A stretch of DNA of 64,000 bases from Liriodendron chinense (GCA_003013855.2 PVNU02004149.1:124001-188000), one strand, 5' to 3'; counted from the stretch's first letter, positions 46,397-58,212 are shown. Program-made: numbers and translations. Notes: a model not told the origin generated them from the letters alone.

Positions 46397-46800
46397 CCTT
46401 GATCCATCGTCGACTCCGGGCACGTTGGATGCTTGGGATCCCTTGCACACCAATTAGCTAGTTCATGATCGATAAAGTCCCTTGATCCATCATCGACTCC
46501 GGGCACGTTGGATGCTTTGGATTCCCTACGGTCATCGAGCTAGTGCAGGTAAAGTCATCGATCTGTAAAATCCCTTGATCCATTGTAGACTCCGGGCACA
46601 TTGGATGCTTTGGATTCCCTGCGATCGATAGACGAGATCTTAACGGTTGGATCGGTCAATCAAAGCCTCCTATCTTGTAAGTATGCATTTGATCGTGTGA
46701 TTTGTGATCTTATCGGTTAACTTGTTGGCAAAGTTGTTGATCTGTACAATTCTTTGATCCATTGTCGACTCCGGGCACAGTGGATGCTTGGAATTCCCTG
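46397..46800. repeat. Repeat of a CTTGATCCAT...GACTCCGGGCAC unit
   Basis: A ~48-bp unit ending in a GTTGGATGCTT-GGATTCCCT stretch recurs near 46398, 46481, 46574 and 46753, with spacers that share GATCGATAAAGT-like words. It lies in R-U5 of the long solo LTR. Confidence 0.85.
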
Positions 46801-47164
46801 CGATCAACTAACGAGTGCTTCATGGTCAAATCAATCGGTTCAGATCACCATCTTTTATGAAATATGCAAATGGTTTAACTGTTTTATCTTCCGGTTGGAA
46901 TGAATCTTTATTCAATTCCAGTTGAGTTATAGTTTGACCGATGAATCAAATCTTGTGAATGAACCAAAGGTGGATCCCTGATGCCTTAGCCCCTTTTTTA
47001 TTTTTGTCTTTCACCACACACAACTTGCTCCACTCTCGTGGATAAACCAGATTTCATCTCACTAACCTAAACTAATTCCTCTAAGTGTTCTTAACCCCAA
47101 TCCCTGTGGATCGACCTCGGTCTTACCGAGTATTTTACTACTTCGCTACCTGCACTTGGGTGTG

Positions 47165-47931
47165 CAATCTTTGAATTGTAGCACAGAACATCAGTGCGTT
47201 CCAAGCAAGAACAGATCCAGCCACACTCCGAGGACCCGAAAAAAGATCATACATCAAGTCCAAGGAAAACACTACAGCATCCCGGCCGGCAGCTGCAGGC
47301 TGAACCTGATAGGGGATCCCAAACCAGTTCTGCAGTGTGGCAGTCTTCGGCAATGTCTTCGACGAAAAATACTGAGTATAATCCCAAGGAAGGCTGGTCA
47401 AACGCGCAAGTTCCTCCAAAGAGGGTCCTATCTCCATGTCGTTGAAAGCAAACAAGTTCAACGAAGGGACCCAGTCAATCAGTGCGGCCCGAGCATCCTC
47501 CAATCAATGTCAACTCTAGCCATATGGATCAGACTGCCGAAGCCATAGGACTCCAAATCTCGAATCTCATAAACTGACAAGCTGTCAAGCCAAGCAAGCA
47601 GTCGTGGCAAGCAAGAAGGACAAGGAAGCAGCTGACAAGTCCTCACGGGTACCCCCTCCAGAATAAAAGGCCCAGAAATCAATGACAGCTCATCGAGGAT
47701 CTGAAGATCAACGGGCGAAGGAGAAGGAAAAGCTGGAACCTCTGCAGACTTGACAGCCCCTGACCATATGTGCTTCACCCAGTTATCCCAATGATCTCTG
47801 GTACCTCGACCCTTGATAAAGGGAAGAGGTTGGTGCTCCTGAGCCAAGGAACACATATGGGCCCCTCGGCGGATGATGAAGGAGGGATCATCCTCATCAA
47901 TCACCCGACGTCCTCTTGTACCGTCCGCCAT
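47165..47931 (-). pseudogene. Antisense DUF7745/PMD-like gene of element A, 5' part
   Basis: The ATG is at 47931 (MADGTRGRRVIDEDDPSF). The first ~55 residues match the copy at 10527. Then come PFPSPSPVDLQIL, the segment LSVYEIRDLESYGFGSLIHM with IDWRML, and, after a one-base frameshift near 47490, DWVPSLNLFAFNDMEIGPS with LEELARLTSLPW. That order (W-P-x-x-N-x-F-x-F, then a G-P-S/T-L-E-E motif) resembles DUF7745 and plant-mobile-like domains. The gene is interrupted at 47165 by the long solo LTR and continues at 37105; without it the protein would be roughly 600 residues. Its role in the element is unknown. Confidence 0.72.
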
Positions 47932-50470
47932 TGAATCCTACAAGCTTGGCAAGGTAAGTCCCTATCCTTTACCTATTAAAATCCAAATTATTATCCAGGA
48001 AATCCATGGGATTGGACTCACATTCAAATGCAAAATCTAAAGTCCGACTCCATGTGTTACCTAGGATATGTGTTGGGCCCATTGAATAAAGTAGGGCCCA
48101 CCTTAAAGAAGGTTGCATGTCATGTCTTAGGCAAGGAAAGTCCATCATCCAAGGTCACACTTTGGACAACAAATGCACTCAAGCGCCACGAGATCAACGA
48201 GAGATAAGAATCCTACTTCACATGAGAAGTCCCTCTTCAAAGTCCATATGTGGCCAATGATTGATCCACTTTCTATACCAAGGCCATGATTCTCATCTAA
48301 GATGTTTCCATCTTTTTTACACATGTATATGGACAAGTGGGGAATAGGAAGGAAATGGGCCCCCAAGAGCAACCCAAATGCCTCACCTCAATGGATTGAA
48401 GGGAGCACATAGCCCACTTGAAGAACATGAGGACCCATTCACGAGTTAACCATGGGCACCCCTATGTGCATCATCTTGATGAAAGTACAACATGACGGTA
48501 TACCCACAAACATATGAATCAAAGAAGCTAATGGTAAAAATTGGATGCACATAGCCCACATGAAGAATCAAAGTTGGAAATGCCCATGTAAGGACAAGTT
48601 TGGGCAACTTATGTGCACCAATTTCTTTACAAAAAGGGGGACCATTTGAGCACAAGAGGGCATGGCTTGATGAGTCACCCAACCATCACGAAAATGGCTA
48701 AGAGTGGTATACATAGCCCACTTGAAGATCAAAATCCAAAATGCCCCAAAGCATGGGACAAAATTGGGCAACTTATGGGTATCATTCTTTCTCACAAATT
48801 GAAAGAAAAATCACTCATCTTTGAGAATGATGGTGGATGACCCACCAAGCACCCCAAAGAGAAGTTCAAGAAGCTATGGTTGCATGGATAGCTCACTTGA
48901 AGGAGGATCATCCATTTGAGGTTGATAACATTAAAGGAAAACTCTTGAGAACCACTTTCTTACCACATGGAAAAACCATTTGAACCTAGTGAGATTGTTG
49001 AGACAACTCACTCATAGGACTTGTAGATGATCAAGTAACTCAAGTCCTCCATCCATCAAAAGAAAAAGCATGAAAGAAAAAAAATCTTACATGAATAAAG
49101 TGTAGTGGTGCACGCATGGTCCAAAGAAATCCAAGTTTCAATGAGGGCCCAAAAGCCCATCCATATGGAAAAATTCCAAGGAACCCACCACACTTTGTGA
49201 ACAAGGATGTACATCATAATCAAGAAATGGTGGAAGATTTGGGCTACTTGACCACAAGGGCCCAATTAAGAAATCTAGCCCACTTGAAGATCCAAGTAAA
49301 AAATGGGCTAGTCACCTTTGTCCATACACATGTGAAGAAAGATGGGGCCACCCAAAGTGAGCCCCATGAGCCCAAAACTTGAGGTGGGCCCTACCATTCC
49401 CATGGGTCCAAACCTTGAAAAGAAGATGGAAAAGAAAAGAAAAGTGCTAAGGAAAAATGACAAAGGCAAGAAAGCATGAGGGAGCCCAAAATGAAGTGTT
49501 GGGCCCATCAAGTACACCAAGGGCTATGACTTCACTTTGGGCCCATTTGATACACATGAAAAGAGGCCCAACTCCCATGAAAAAATATAGGATATTTTGC
49601 CATACACACTTGATGGACATGGCAAAATTACCCTTTACATACACATGAAGGGAGTGTGAAAGAAGAAAAGAAAAAATGAAATGGAAGCTTGCAATGTCCT
49701 TCTCCATGCACCACCTTTAGAAGAGATTTGAGAACTAGAAAAAGGCCAAAAATGCTTAGGCCCACCTTCACTCCTTTTGGAATAGCTACATGGAAAAAGA
49801 AAGAGTCATGAGAAGAAACAATGAAGAAGGAAAAAGACAAGAAAGAAAGGGAGTGGTCCATACCATTACCACTCACCAAAGGCAGACTACCTTGCTGTCA
49901 CAAAGCTTCACTAAGGCCCACCACTTGAAGAGAGCAAAGAACCACCAAGAGAGAGAGAAAAATTTGAAGAAAGAGAGAGTATGAGAGAGAGAGAAAAGAG
50001 AGATTGCACGTTGGAGGGGCCAAGGGAGCTCCATGTTATATAGAAAAGGGGAGTGCACCCCTTTACCCGACCCACTGGAAAAACCAGTGGGCAGAGACGG
50101 TCCGGGCGGCCCCCAGGGGGCCGTCCTCCCTCCCACCTACTTAAAACGACCTCTCATCCCCTCTCCTTGGGAAGAACTACTCCTTGGGAAGGGTGGTTAC
50201 AAGTGAATCTTGTACCTCCTTGTAAGATTGAAGTGATGGAAGAGGATGATGAGAAAAAGTAAGGAATCTCACCAAAATCTCATCTTGTGAGAAATTGGTG
50301 AGAAATTGGCTTAATGTGGAAAAAATTCCATGTAATTTTTCAAGAAAAAGAAAAAGAATTGACTTGGTCAAACAGTGATCTCAACCATCCAAAGTCATGA
50401 CCTGATGATCTGAACCACTCTAAGAAGGATCCTCGAAATCTTCAACCTTGATTGCTGCTCGCTTGTACAT
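47932..50470. other. Element A 3' region upstream of the antisense gene, no gene seen
   Basis: The part to about 48490 is homologous to 10528-11113. From 48400 to 49290 a degenerate repeat with AGCCCACTTGAAGA recurs near 48411, 48555, 48715, 48887 and 49277. A-rich noncoding sequence follows to about 50040, then a short GC-rich segment with a strong hairpin (50071-50091). Open frames on either strand have no domains. Confidence 0.6.
50071..50091. other. Perfect hairpin CCCACTGG-AAAAA-CCAGTGGG
   Basis: An 8-bp stem with a 5-base loop. It is followed 17 bp later by the palindrome GGCCCCCAGGGGGCC (50108-50122). Both lie in a GC-rich island within A-rich sequence. Confidence 0.75.
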
Positions 50471-50476
50471 AGTTTG

Positions 50477-50739
50477 GGTCCGAAGACCTTAAACTACGCC
50501 GGGATCAAGATCCCGAGGGACTTTTTAAATAAAAATCGGTAGCAGTCTGGATCGTTCGAATCAAGACCCGCTGACACCGGACATTTGCCAAAAAAAAAAT
50601 GTGTTGCCCTATTCTGTACAAAGTTTTGGTCCGAAGACCTTAAACTACGTCGGGATCAAGATCCCGAGGGACTTTCAATAAAAACTAGCATCAGTCTGGA
50701 TCAAATCAAGATCCGACGACCCCGGACATTTTCTGAAAA

Positions 50740-50834
<95 letters not shown>

Positions 50835-51440
50835 CATGTACAAAATTTTGGTCCGAAGACCTTAAACTACGTCGGGATCGACATCCCGAGGGATTTTCAA
50901 TAAAAATCGGTGTCGGTCTTGTTTGCTCACATCAAGATCAGACGACTCCGGATATTTTCCAAATAAAAAATAAAAAAATATGTTTGCCCTGTTTTGTACA
51001 GTTTTGTGGTCCGAAGACCTTAAACTACGTCGGGAACAAAATCCCGAGAGATTACCAATAAAAACCAGTGTTAATCTTAATCGCTCAAATTGAGATTTAA
51101 GAGCCTGGAACATTTCAAAAAAACAATCACAAAAAGAATGTATTTTCAGCATGTACATATTTTGGTCCGAAGACCTTAAACTACACTGGGATTAATTTCT
51201 CAGGGGACCTTTTCCTGCTTTCAACTAAAAACCGGCATCGGCCTCAACCGCTGGGATCAAGGTTCGATTATCCGGATCATTTTCAAAAATACCAAAAAGA
51301 TGTCAAGCTTTCCATAAAAACCAGCATCAACCCCGTTTACTCGAGTTGAAGTCTGGAACTTTTTCAAAACACAAAAATTTTACCAACAATTTCAACTGCA
51401 CAAACTCATCCACAGTGGTCCGAAGACCTAAAACTACACT
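50477..51440. repeat. ~155-bp tandem repeat (GGTCCGAAGACC family) in element A
   Basis: GGTCCGAAGACC starts at 50477, 50628, 50850, 51008, 51164 and 51417; spacings of 151, 158 and 156 show the basic unit. The 222-bp spacing is inflated by an AT microsatellite, and the last interval holds an extra unit lacking the anchor. Each unit has TTAAACTAC, GGGATCAAGATCCCGAGG-like and CGGACATTTTC stretches. Tandem repeats in the 3' region are known for Tat/Ogre elements. Confidence 0.9.
50743..50832. repeat. (AT)45 microsatellite
   Basis: 90 bp of uninterrupted AT inside the second unit of the ~155-bp repeat. Confidence 0.97.
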
Positions 51441-52948
51441 GGGATTAACTTCTCAGGGGCTTTCTTTCCCAATCTGTTCCAGACATGGCTAACAGTTGAT
51501 CGTACGGGTGTCCGGAATCTTTTAAACAGGTAAAGGCTGAGGCGGGCAGAACCCCGCAATCCTGTTCGTGTTGAACGCACCGTGAAAGACAACCTTGATT
51601 TGGAGGTCGCTGTTGAATCTGACGGATGTTCCCTGTTCCTAAAACTCATGAAGGGGATTAAGGCTGTTGGGAGGTGGAGCACACCCTCATGGAATTGTGA
51701 GCAACGTAACGCCCCAAACTGGACTGACTAAGGAAAATGTGAGGATGTGGCTCATTTTGTGGCCGAAGGAGTCCGTCGGATGATACGTGGTCTATGTGCA
51801 TTGCACATGAGGAACAGGCAACTTTGTGGGTGTGTTGACTGAAAACCCTCAAAATCTCCTCATCCGAAGATGTAAAACTACGACACTTAACTGTGTGAGA
51901 CTCGTCTTGCTCGCTGACGTAAAATGGATCGGGTGCCTTACCAGCATTAAAGCTGGAAATGGATGAAAATTTCATACTTTTCCCTGCATTTCAGAAAAAA
52001 TCAGAAAAATACAAAAACATTGCAAAATATTTTCAAAAATCACAAAATATTTCCCTTGCTTTCAAACCAAATATTTTCAAAAACACAAAAAATATTTCCT
52101 TTGTTTTCTATAACCGATCTTTATCCTGACCACTCAGGTAAAGGTTCGGACCAAATATTTGCAAAAATCACAAAAATTGTTACTATCCCCCAGCACTACA
52201 CTTCAGGAGTCTCGAACTCTGCTCACTTCACAGTTTGGGATGACGGATCCAATCGCCCGCAAATTGGAATCTTGACCAAAACTAGCGACCAAGCACCGTC
52301 TCAATCGCATTTATGCCCAGAAGAACATTTTGAAGTCGGATAACATCCTCGTACATTCTCATTAGCAAAGAAACAGCATCTTGGGACGATGGACCTGATC
52401 GACCACGGGTCAGGATCTTGACCAACCCACTGGCCAAACATCCATATAAAAAAGCAAAGAAAAAAAGAAATCCCCAGGGAAGCACAACCCTGCAAGCAAT
52501 AAGCTCAAAATTCTTTGCATCTCTAGTAAAAGCAAAATCATCAAACTGAAAGAGAATGAGCCAAGCCATGCATCCATCATCAAATATGCATCTCCATGCA
52601 TCAGCACCCATCGCATCAATCATCATGTTTACCTGCTTTCAAAATAAAAGTCGGTTAGCTAAAGACCCCACAGGCATCCCTAGTGGAGGCGCATGCAAAC
52701 CAGATTTCCATTTCAAAAAGACAAAAAAATATTTCTATTTGTAAATAAAAACCCCACGGAGTATCACTCCTCAGAGTGAGTATCTTTTTAAAAATCCAAA
52801 AATATTTTCCCAGTAGAGCGTTCTACCTCCAAAACACCAGGAGATCTTCCATATCTCTGGGTAGGAGCCGACGCAAAAATCAAATAAGATCCGATGCCTC
52901 GCGGTTTCCCTGGAGAACATCGGATCCAATGCACTCAAAGTTGAAAGT
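51441..52948. other. Element A 3' region with TCAAAAATCACAAAATATTT repeats
   Basis: Between about 51985 and 52180 a ~50-bp A/T-rich unit with AAATATTTCC(T/C)TTG is repeated three times with variants. The minus-strand frame at 52626-52282 (114 codons) has a hydrophobic segment (GFLFFFAFLYGCLASGLV) but no recognisable domain; I leave it uncalled. Nothing else is seen. Confidence 0.6.
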
Positions 52949-54977
52949 ACATCGGTAGTCTAACACGACACCCACGTATGTATATGCGGAAGCGTAAAGA
53001 GCAACTAGAATTATGGCTAAACCTATAGGAGGGGGTGATTAGGACCTTTTTTGAAATTCTTTTCGCCTACTTATATAATTCAACAAATCAAAATTAAGTA
53101 AGCAAGAACACCTCGGCTTCCAAGCCTAAGTGGGTCCAATCACAAGACTAGCATATGATTAAGCAATAAACAACCTAGTCTAAAGCATGCATAGGTAATC
53201 AAAAGATTTAACTAAACAAGCTACTAACCTATACAACCTATGTAGACTTATGAGAGTGGATCAATGAGCTCAAGTCTACACAACTAGTGAAAGTACATCT
53301 TGTGTGTGGATGTGCCTAATTAGTGCCTAGCATACATTCCTATCAAGCATTCATAATTAAACAATTAAACTAACAATGCTAAGATATTAATGTGCTCAAT
53401 TCAATCACAAACACAAGCATGTATAGTGGTTCGACTTTGGGTCTACTCCACTCCCGGTTCAAGTACCCAACTCCTTTGAGCACACCGGCATTCACTATCG
53501 GAGGTTTTAAATGAGATTCACCTCTCAACCTTTACACGGAGGTTTTACCAGTTCACCTCTCAACCATGACCAGAGTTTTGGATAAAGGGCTAACTCTCAA
53601 CCCAAACGGAGTTTTGGACATAGGCTAACTCTCAACCCGACTCACGTTCACTCCCGTGATGGAGGCTCCCCCTTGGAGACTTAGTTTAGGCCCGGCAAAC
53701 GGGCCAAGGAACGACTAACGTCCCTAGATCGAGTTTGACAAACAAACTCTAAATGGACTCTCAAAAAGGACAACCTTACTTGTCAGATGAGCCCCTTGTT
53801 TAGCGCCGGTTTGGGTTGCTTGATTTCCGCTCTCCTGTGCTTCAATCAGCTTCCCTTGCTCCCACGATCGTGTCGCTGTTGCGTCGCCAATGCCTCAGCC
53901 ACCTTTGATCAAACACCTTGCATGTGATGCCTTTAAGATGCCCAAGGTGCTAGGAGGGTAGGTTTGAGAACTCTACAACTAATGGGAATGGGTTGCCTAG
54001 AGGTTCTCCTACAACGATCTCATCTTAGGGTTTTGGACAAGGATTTGCCAATCAAGAAGGTTCCAAACTCTAGAGATCAAGAGGGGATGAAAGTCATCTT
54101 CTTCATGAGCCTGGAATGCTCTAATCTTACGTTAAAGCACAAGGAAGATGCCTTGCATAGGTTGGGAACGAGCCTCAAATGGTCTCCAACAATGGTGGCT
54201 TCACTCCTCTCGAAATCCCTCTCCAAATGCCCAAAAACCGAGCTCCATATATAGGAAAATTGAGCTCCAACGGTCATAAAACGGGCAAAAAATGGCTCTG
54301 CCGACCTGTCCCGACCGGTCCCGATCGGTCGGCCAAAGAGCCAAGCAAGACAGAAAAGCTGCTGTCTTGAGGGAAAAGCTACCCGACCGGTCTTAACCGG
54401 TCGGACCAGCCCAGCCAACCGGTCACGACCGGTCGGACCACCTGCCTGCACAAAAACGCAAGGTGCTGTTGGAACTGGACATACGTCCGACCGGTCTTGA
54501 CCGGTGGGTCCAGTCCATCCGACCGGTCACGATCGGTCGGTCCACCTGTAGCCTGTAAACACAGCAAGGTTGTTGTTTGATCTGGCCGACCGGTCTTGAC
54601 CGGTCGAACCAATCCAGCCGACCGGTCCCAACCAGTCGGACAGGCCTGGTTCAGCTCAGTTGTTTGCTAATCTTCGTACATGCCAACCCACTTACTTAGG
54701 CCATGATGTGAGTGATGTTTTGGGACACTTAGGGCCAATCTATGATGACTAATGGTTTCCTAATGTGGTCAAGGTCATCAAAGAAGCAAAGGGGTTGGGT
54801 TTTGGTCAAGGTTAAGGCACCAAGGCATCACTTTTACCTGATTCTTCTTCCTTGATGCAGCGGGGCCATCTGAGTCTTTGGTCTTCGTCTTCATTAGGCT
54901 CAACCGACACTAGACTCACTGACGTAAGTGATTGACAAACAAGGTGCACTAGTATGCCACAGAAAAGTGCACTAACA
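52949..54977 (-). mobile_element. Copia solo LTR, reverse orientation
   Basis: The minus-strand start TGTTAGTGCAC at 54977 and a CACCCCC-rich stretch near 53030 match the copia LTR at 3316-5255. AAAGTAC occurs on both sides (52944-52950 and 54978-54984), consistent with a duplicated target of at least five bases. The 3' LTR end at 52949 does not show the usual CA, so that border is less certain. No primer site or coding sequence adjoins it. Confidence 0.78.
54297..54645. repeat. ACCGGT palindrome array in the copia solo LTR
   Basis: About seven units of the form ACCGGTCTTGACCGGT (also TCAC, TCCC or TTAA centres), with 10-bp spacing between palindromes, corresponding to 3716-4175. The unit number and the spacing between units differ between the two copies. 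Confidence 0.9.
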
Positions 54978-55090
54978 AAAGTACGGTCGAACTGAACTCC
55001 AGTGTCAGTGCGGTCATACCACATGCCAAGATACGAAAAGATGAAAGCCAAAAGGCTCGGTCAAAGAAACCATTTGAACAGGTAGAAACG

Positions 55091-55990
55091 ATGAATTGTA
55101 ACCCAAGTATCAAAATCAGCAGACTGGGTGGAAAGAGTTCACCCGCACATACCTAGGCGTGGATGCCTGAAGTACCTTGACTGAGTCCAAGTCGGCATAG
55201 TAGAATCCCGTAAGACTACATGACGCAGGGCATCTAACCACTTTGACAGTCAAGCGAAACAAGTACTCTTGGAGTAATTCGGGAAAACATCAAACATCAC
55301 ACAATCAATCTCAGAGTCAGCAACCTCGTAAGACTATGACGCAGAGGCTTTGCTGTACCTTTCCGATGTTAGTACCGATCGGGAATGGAAGGGTTGCGAT
55401 TGGGTACCCAGGTTGCAGCAAACTGCAGGGACAATCGCAACGTTTTCTCCAAACTTTCGCGGTTTGTGCGAGTTATCAATCTCCAAACAATCAACTGACT
55501 CAGATACAAAGGACAACAAAGATCCAGACCACAATCTAGGAAAGAATGAATTGCAAACCAAGCATCAAAACCAGCAGATCGGGTGGAAAAAGTCCACCCA
55601 CACATACCTAGGCGTGGATGCCTGAAGTACCTTGACTGAGTCCAAGTCGGCGTAGTAGAATCCCGTAAGACTACATGATGCAGGGCATCTAACCACTTTG
55701 ATAGTCAAGCGAAACAAGTACTCCTGGAGTGATCCGGGAAAACATCAAACATACAATCAATCACAGGGTTAGTAACCTCGTAAGACTACAACTCAGAGGC
55801 TCTGCTGTACCTTTCCGATGTTAGTACCGATCGAGAATGGAAGGGTTGCAATTGGGTACCTAGGTTGCAGCAAACTGCAGGGACAATCACAACATTTTCT
55901 CCAAACTCCCACGATATGTGCGAGTGATCGATTTCCAGACGATCAACTGGCACAAATGCAAAAGGCAAGCAAAGATTTCAGACCATGATC
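55091..55990. repeat. ~455-bp tandem repeat before the element A 3' LTR
   Basis: Two units start at ATGAATTG, 55091 and 55546 (period 455), and a partial third starts near 55992. Shared stretches include CACATACCTAGGCGTGGATG and GGTTGCAGCAAACTGCAGGG. The units differ by scattered substitutions and small indels. No coding potential is evident. Upstream, 54985-55090 is element A sequence without features. Confidence 0.9.
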
Positions 55991-56057
55991 TATGAATGAC
56001 CAGGTCAGAAGAGGGGTGTCCACTCGCTTTGGCATTCGGTTACACGCAACCTTTGCC

Positions 56058-56070
56058 AAAGAGGGGCATC
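56058..56070 (+). other. Polypurine tract of element A
   Basis: AAAGAGGGGCATC lies directly before the 3' LTR. It is short and has two pyrimidines, but its position is right. Confidence 0.65.
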
Positions 56071-57570
56071 TGTAGACACCCCACCTTCGGCTACACTGTT
56101 GGTAGAGGCAGCTGGATGAATGGAGGACCATACCCCCAAATCCCATGTCCAAACTCAGCCAAACTCACCCGTGTAAGCCCCAATCCATAGCCCAACTCAC
56201 CCCTAAACAGCCTGAAAAACCCCCATAAGAAAAACTAGTCAAAAAATCCTAAAAAGTCAAACTCATTGAGTCAACCCGCTGAGTCAAATCACCGAGTCAG
56301 CCCGCTGAGTCAACCCGTCGAGTCAAATCACCGAGTCAAATCGCCGAGTCAACCCACTAAGTCAAATCACCGAGTCAACCCGCTGAGTCGACCCACCGAG
56401 TCAACTCACTGAGTCCAAAGTAGCAGCCCCAAGACATGGCCGTACCACGCGCTGGAACCTGAGGAGCGTCCGTACGAGGGCCGCCCAAAATTATTTACGG
56501 GTTCTGCCACTGCTCGTTGCTATAAATACCCCCCTACCCTTCTCATTTCAATAATCCAACCCAATCCAATCCCTCTGAAGCCAGCCCGAGTGCAATCCGT
56601 CTCTCCACCCTTTAGCCCATTCCTCCACCAAGGAGAGCCCGAGTGAGAAGAGCTTAGCCCTGGTCCAACCCAGCCTGACCATTGGTCCGAGTCTCCCAAG
56701 CCATCCAAGTCTTGATCTAACCACTCGAAGCCAATCCTTGCGACACCTCCGTCCATCTAGCTACTTTTTTCCAGCATCATCTCATTTGCATCTAGCATAA
56801 GTGCAACATTTACTTTTCTTCCAACCCCCCTGCTTCACTACGAGCACTTTGATTATTCAAACACACAGCATGCATCTCGCATAAAGCACCTGTCAGTTCG
56901 AGCGTATGCTCTGGGCTTGCCTGTTACTGGAAACCTGCCCATCAGAAACTCTTACTGTTCAGACCTGCATTCATGCATTAGTCACTACGAGCACTTTGAT
57001 TAGTCAAAGACACGGCATGCATCTCGCATAAAGCACCTGTCAGTTCGAGCGTATGCTCTGGGCTTGCCTGTTAATGGAAACCTCCCCATCAGAAACTCTT
57101 ACTGTTCAGACCTGCATTCATGCATCATGTCATCTATGAGAATATACGAGGATTAAAACAGACTTTCAAGTGTTAGTTCGATTCTGTGAAGTAGAGACCG
57201 TACTTCGGTACGGGCAGTGTGTGGGGTGCTTAACCTCTTCCCACCCTGTAACCGTGATCCCTTACCTCGAATCTCTGGCCGCAGATTAAAAGGAGTCATT
57301 TTAGAGAAAGGAATCTTCGGATCCCCTTCTCTAACGTTTCTACAGGGGTCTAGCAGACTGTAGATTCGAAGTAACTGGCTAGTGGCGACTCTGGTCTTAT
57401 ATAAACTCATTCAAATGCATCCAGCTTAACACGACAACCAAACAAAGCCCTCGAGAACGAGGTAAGCCAGTGGCACAAACGACGATTCGCACGCACGCAC
57501 CTCTTCTTCTTTTTCCGAAAGGAAAGGGCGAACGACGTCGTCTGGGAGCGCGGAACGGCTAGGGTCCACA
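56071..57570 (+). repeat. Element A 3' LTR
   Basis: 1500 bp, TGTAGACACC to GGGTCCACA, matching 11216-12691. It is followed by CTCGC, the counterpart of CTCAC at 11211-11215. TATAAATA is at 56521-56528 and the 147-bp duplication at 56838/56985. Confidence 0.95.
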
Positions 57571-58190
57571 CTCGCATATCGTGAAGGTGCGGTATGCAAC
57601 TCCCGTACCACTGAGCCCTCCTAGTTGAGGCTCGCATATCGTGAAAGTACGATATACACCCCCGAATATGCGAGCGTCTCGATTCGTGGTCTTTAAAAGG
57701 GGTTGCCTCTCAATATGCGAGTAGTTATCTTCGAGCCCGAACATCCCTCGCCTTTTTAGTACCAACAGCCCGTATAGGCCGGTTTTGGGCTTATCTCTGT
57801 TCATGGCTCCGGATCTCAGAGGATCATCATCAAGGAACGTGATCAACTAGATGTTTAACTGGACTAGGCCATCTCCTTATCTAGGGATTAATGGGATAAA
57901 CACTTTATCCCGAGAAATCAGCAGCAATCTTAACGTCTTGCGTAACAGATTAGATCACCTGGATTTGTATAAATAGATGACTCTGCAGAAGAATAAAGTT
58001 ACACAATCTCTAAGCTCATACCCGGCTATTTGCTTTACAACCATGTCCCATCTGACTTGAGCTTCAGAGGGCCAACGGTTGGATGCCGGCCACCCTTAGT
58101 TTTCTCTTGTGTCCTTTCAGGTTTGGAGAGAAGTTGGATTGAGGGGAGGTGAACGTCTGGACGATCCTGTTACCAAATCCGACGTAAATA
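57571..58190 (+). repeat. Second part of the split 5' LTR of element B
   Basis: It continues the LTR begun at 11114. It matches the minus reading of the solo LTR at 965-1857 in the CCCGTATAGGCCG stretch, the CTTGCGTAACAGATT stretch and the GGCCACCC-TAG stretch. It ends around GACGTAAATA, where the solo copy has GACGTTAACA. A TATA box is at 57967-57976 (GTATAAATAG). Confidence 0.88.
57967..57976 (+). promoter_or_regulatory. TATA box of LTR B
   Basis: GTATAAATAG lies about 220 bp before the LTR end and is aligned with CTATATAAGG in the solo LTR (minus strand, 1188-1197). Confidence 0.65.
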
Positions 58191-58193
58191 GAT

Positions 58194-58212
58194 TGACGTT
58201 GTCTGTGTGAAG
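58194..58212 (+). other. Primer binding site of element B, decayed Tat type
   Basis: TGACGTTGTCTGTGTGAAG resembles the common Tat-type site TGGCGCCGTCTGTGGGAAC. Several differences are C-to-T or G-to-A changes at CG positions, as expected from decay of a methylated copy. Confidence 0.7.

Larger units (their letters stand above)
37106..47164 (+). mobile_element. Long Athila-like solo LTR (about 3.8 kb) interrupted by a Tekay-like solo LTR
   Basis: It starts near TGTATAATTAACCC and ends near CTGCACTTGGGTGTGC, interrupted at 37353-43610. The 3' end has the same CCTGTGGATCGACCTCGGTC stretch as the Athila-like LTRs ending at 61680 and 62624. The antisense gene of element A is on both sides, so this is a solo insertion. 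Flanks AATAT (37101-37105) and AATCT (47165-47169) could be a duplicated target with one change; borders may be off by one base. It contains a TATA box at 46099 and several internal repeats. Confidence 0.72.

Noticed and set aside
49110..50030. Possible host exon or gene in A-rich sequence
   Set aside because: Open frames are short, lysine-rich and without domains or splice logic; the segment lies within the 3' region of element A.
52282..52626. Minus-strand frame with a hydrophobic segment as a second antisense gene
   Set aside because: Only 114 codons, no family recognised, and the surrounding repeats make chance open frames likely. It stays possible if conserved in other copies.
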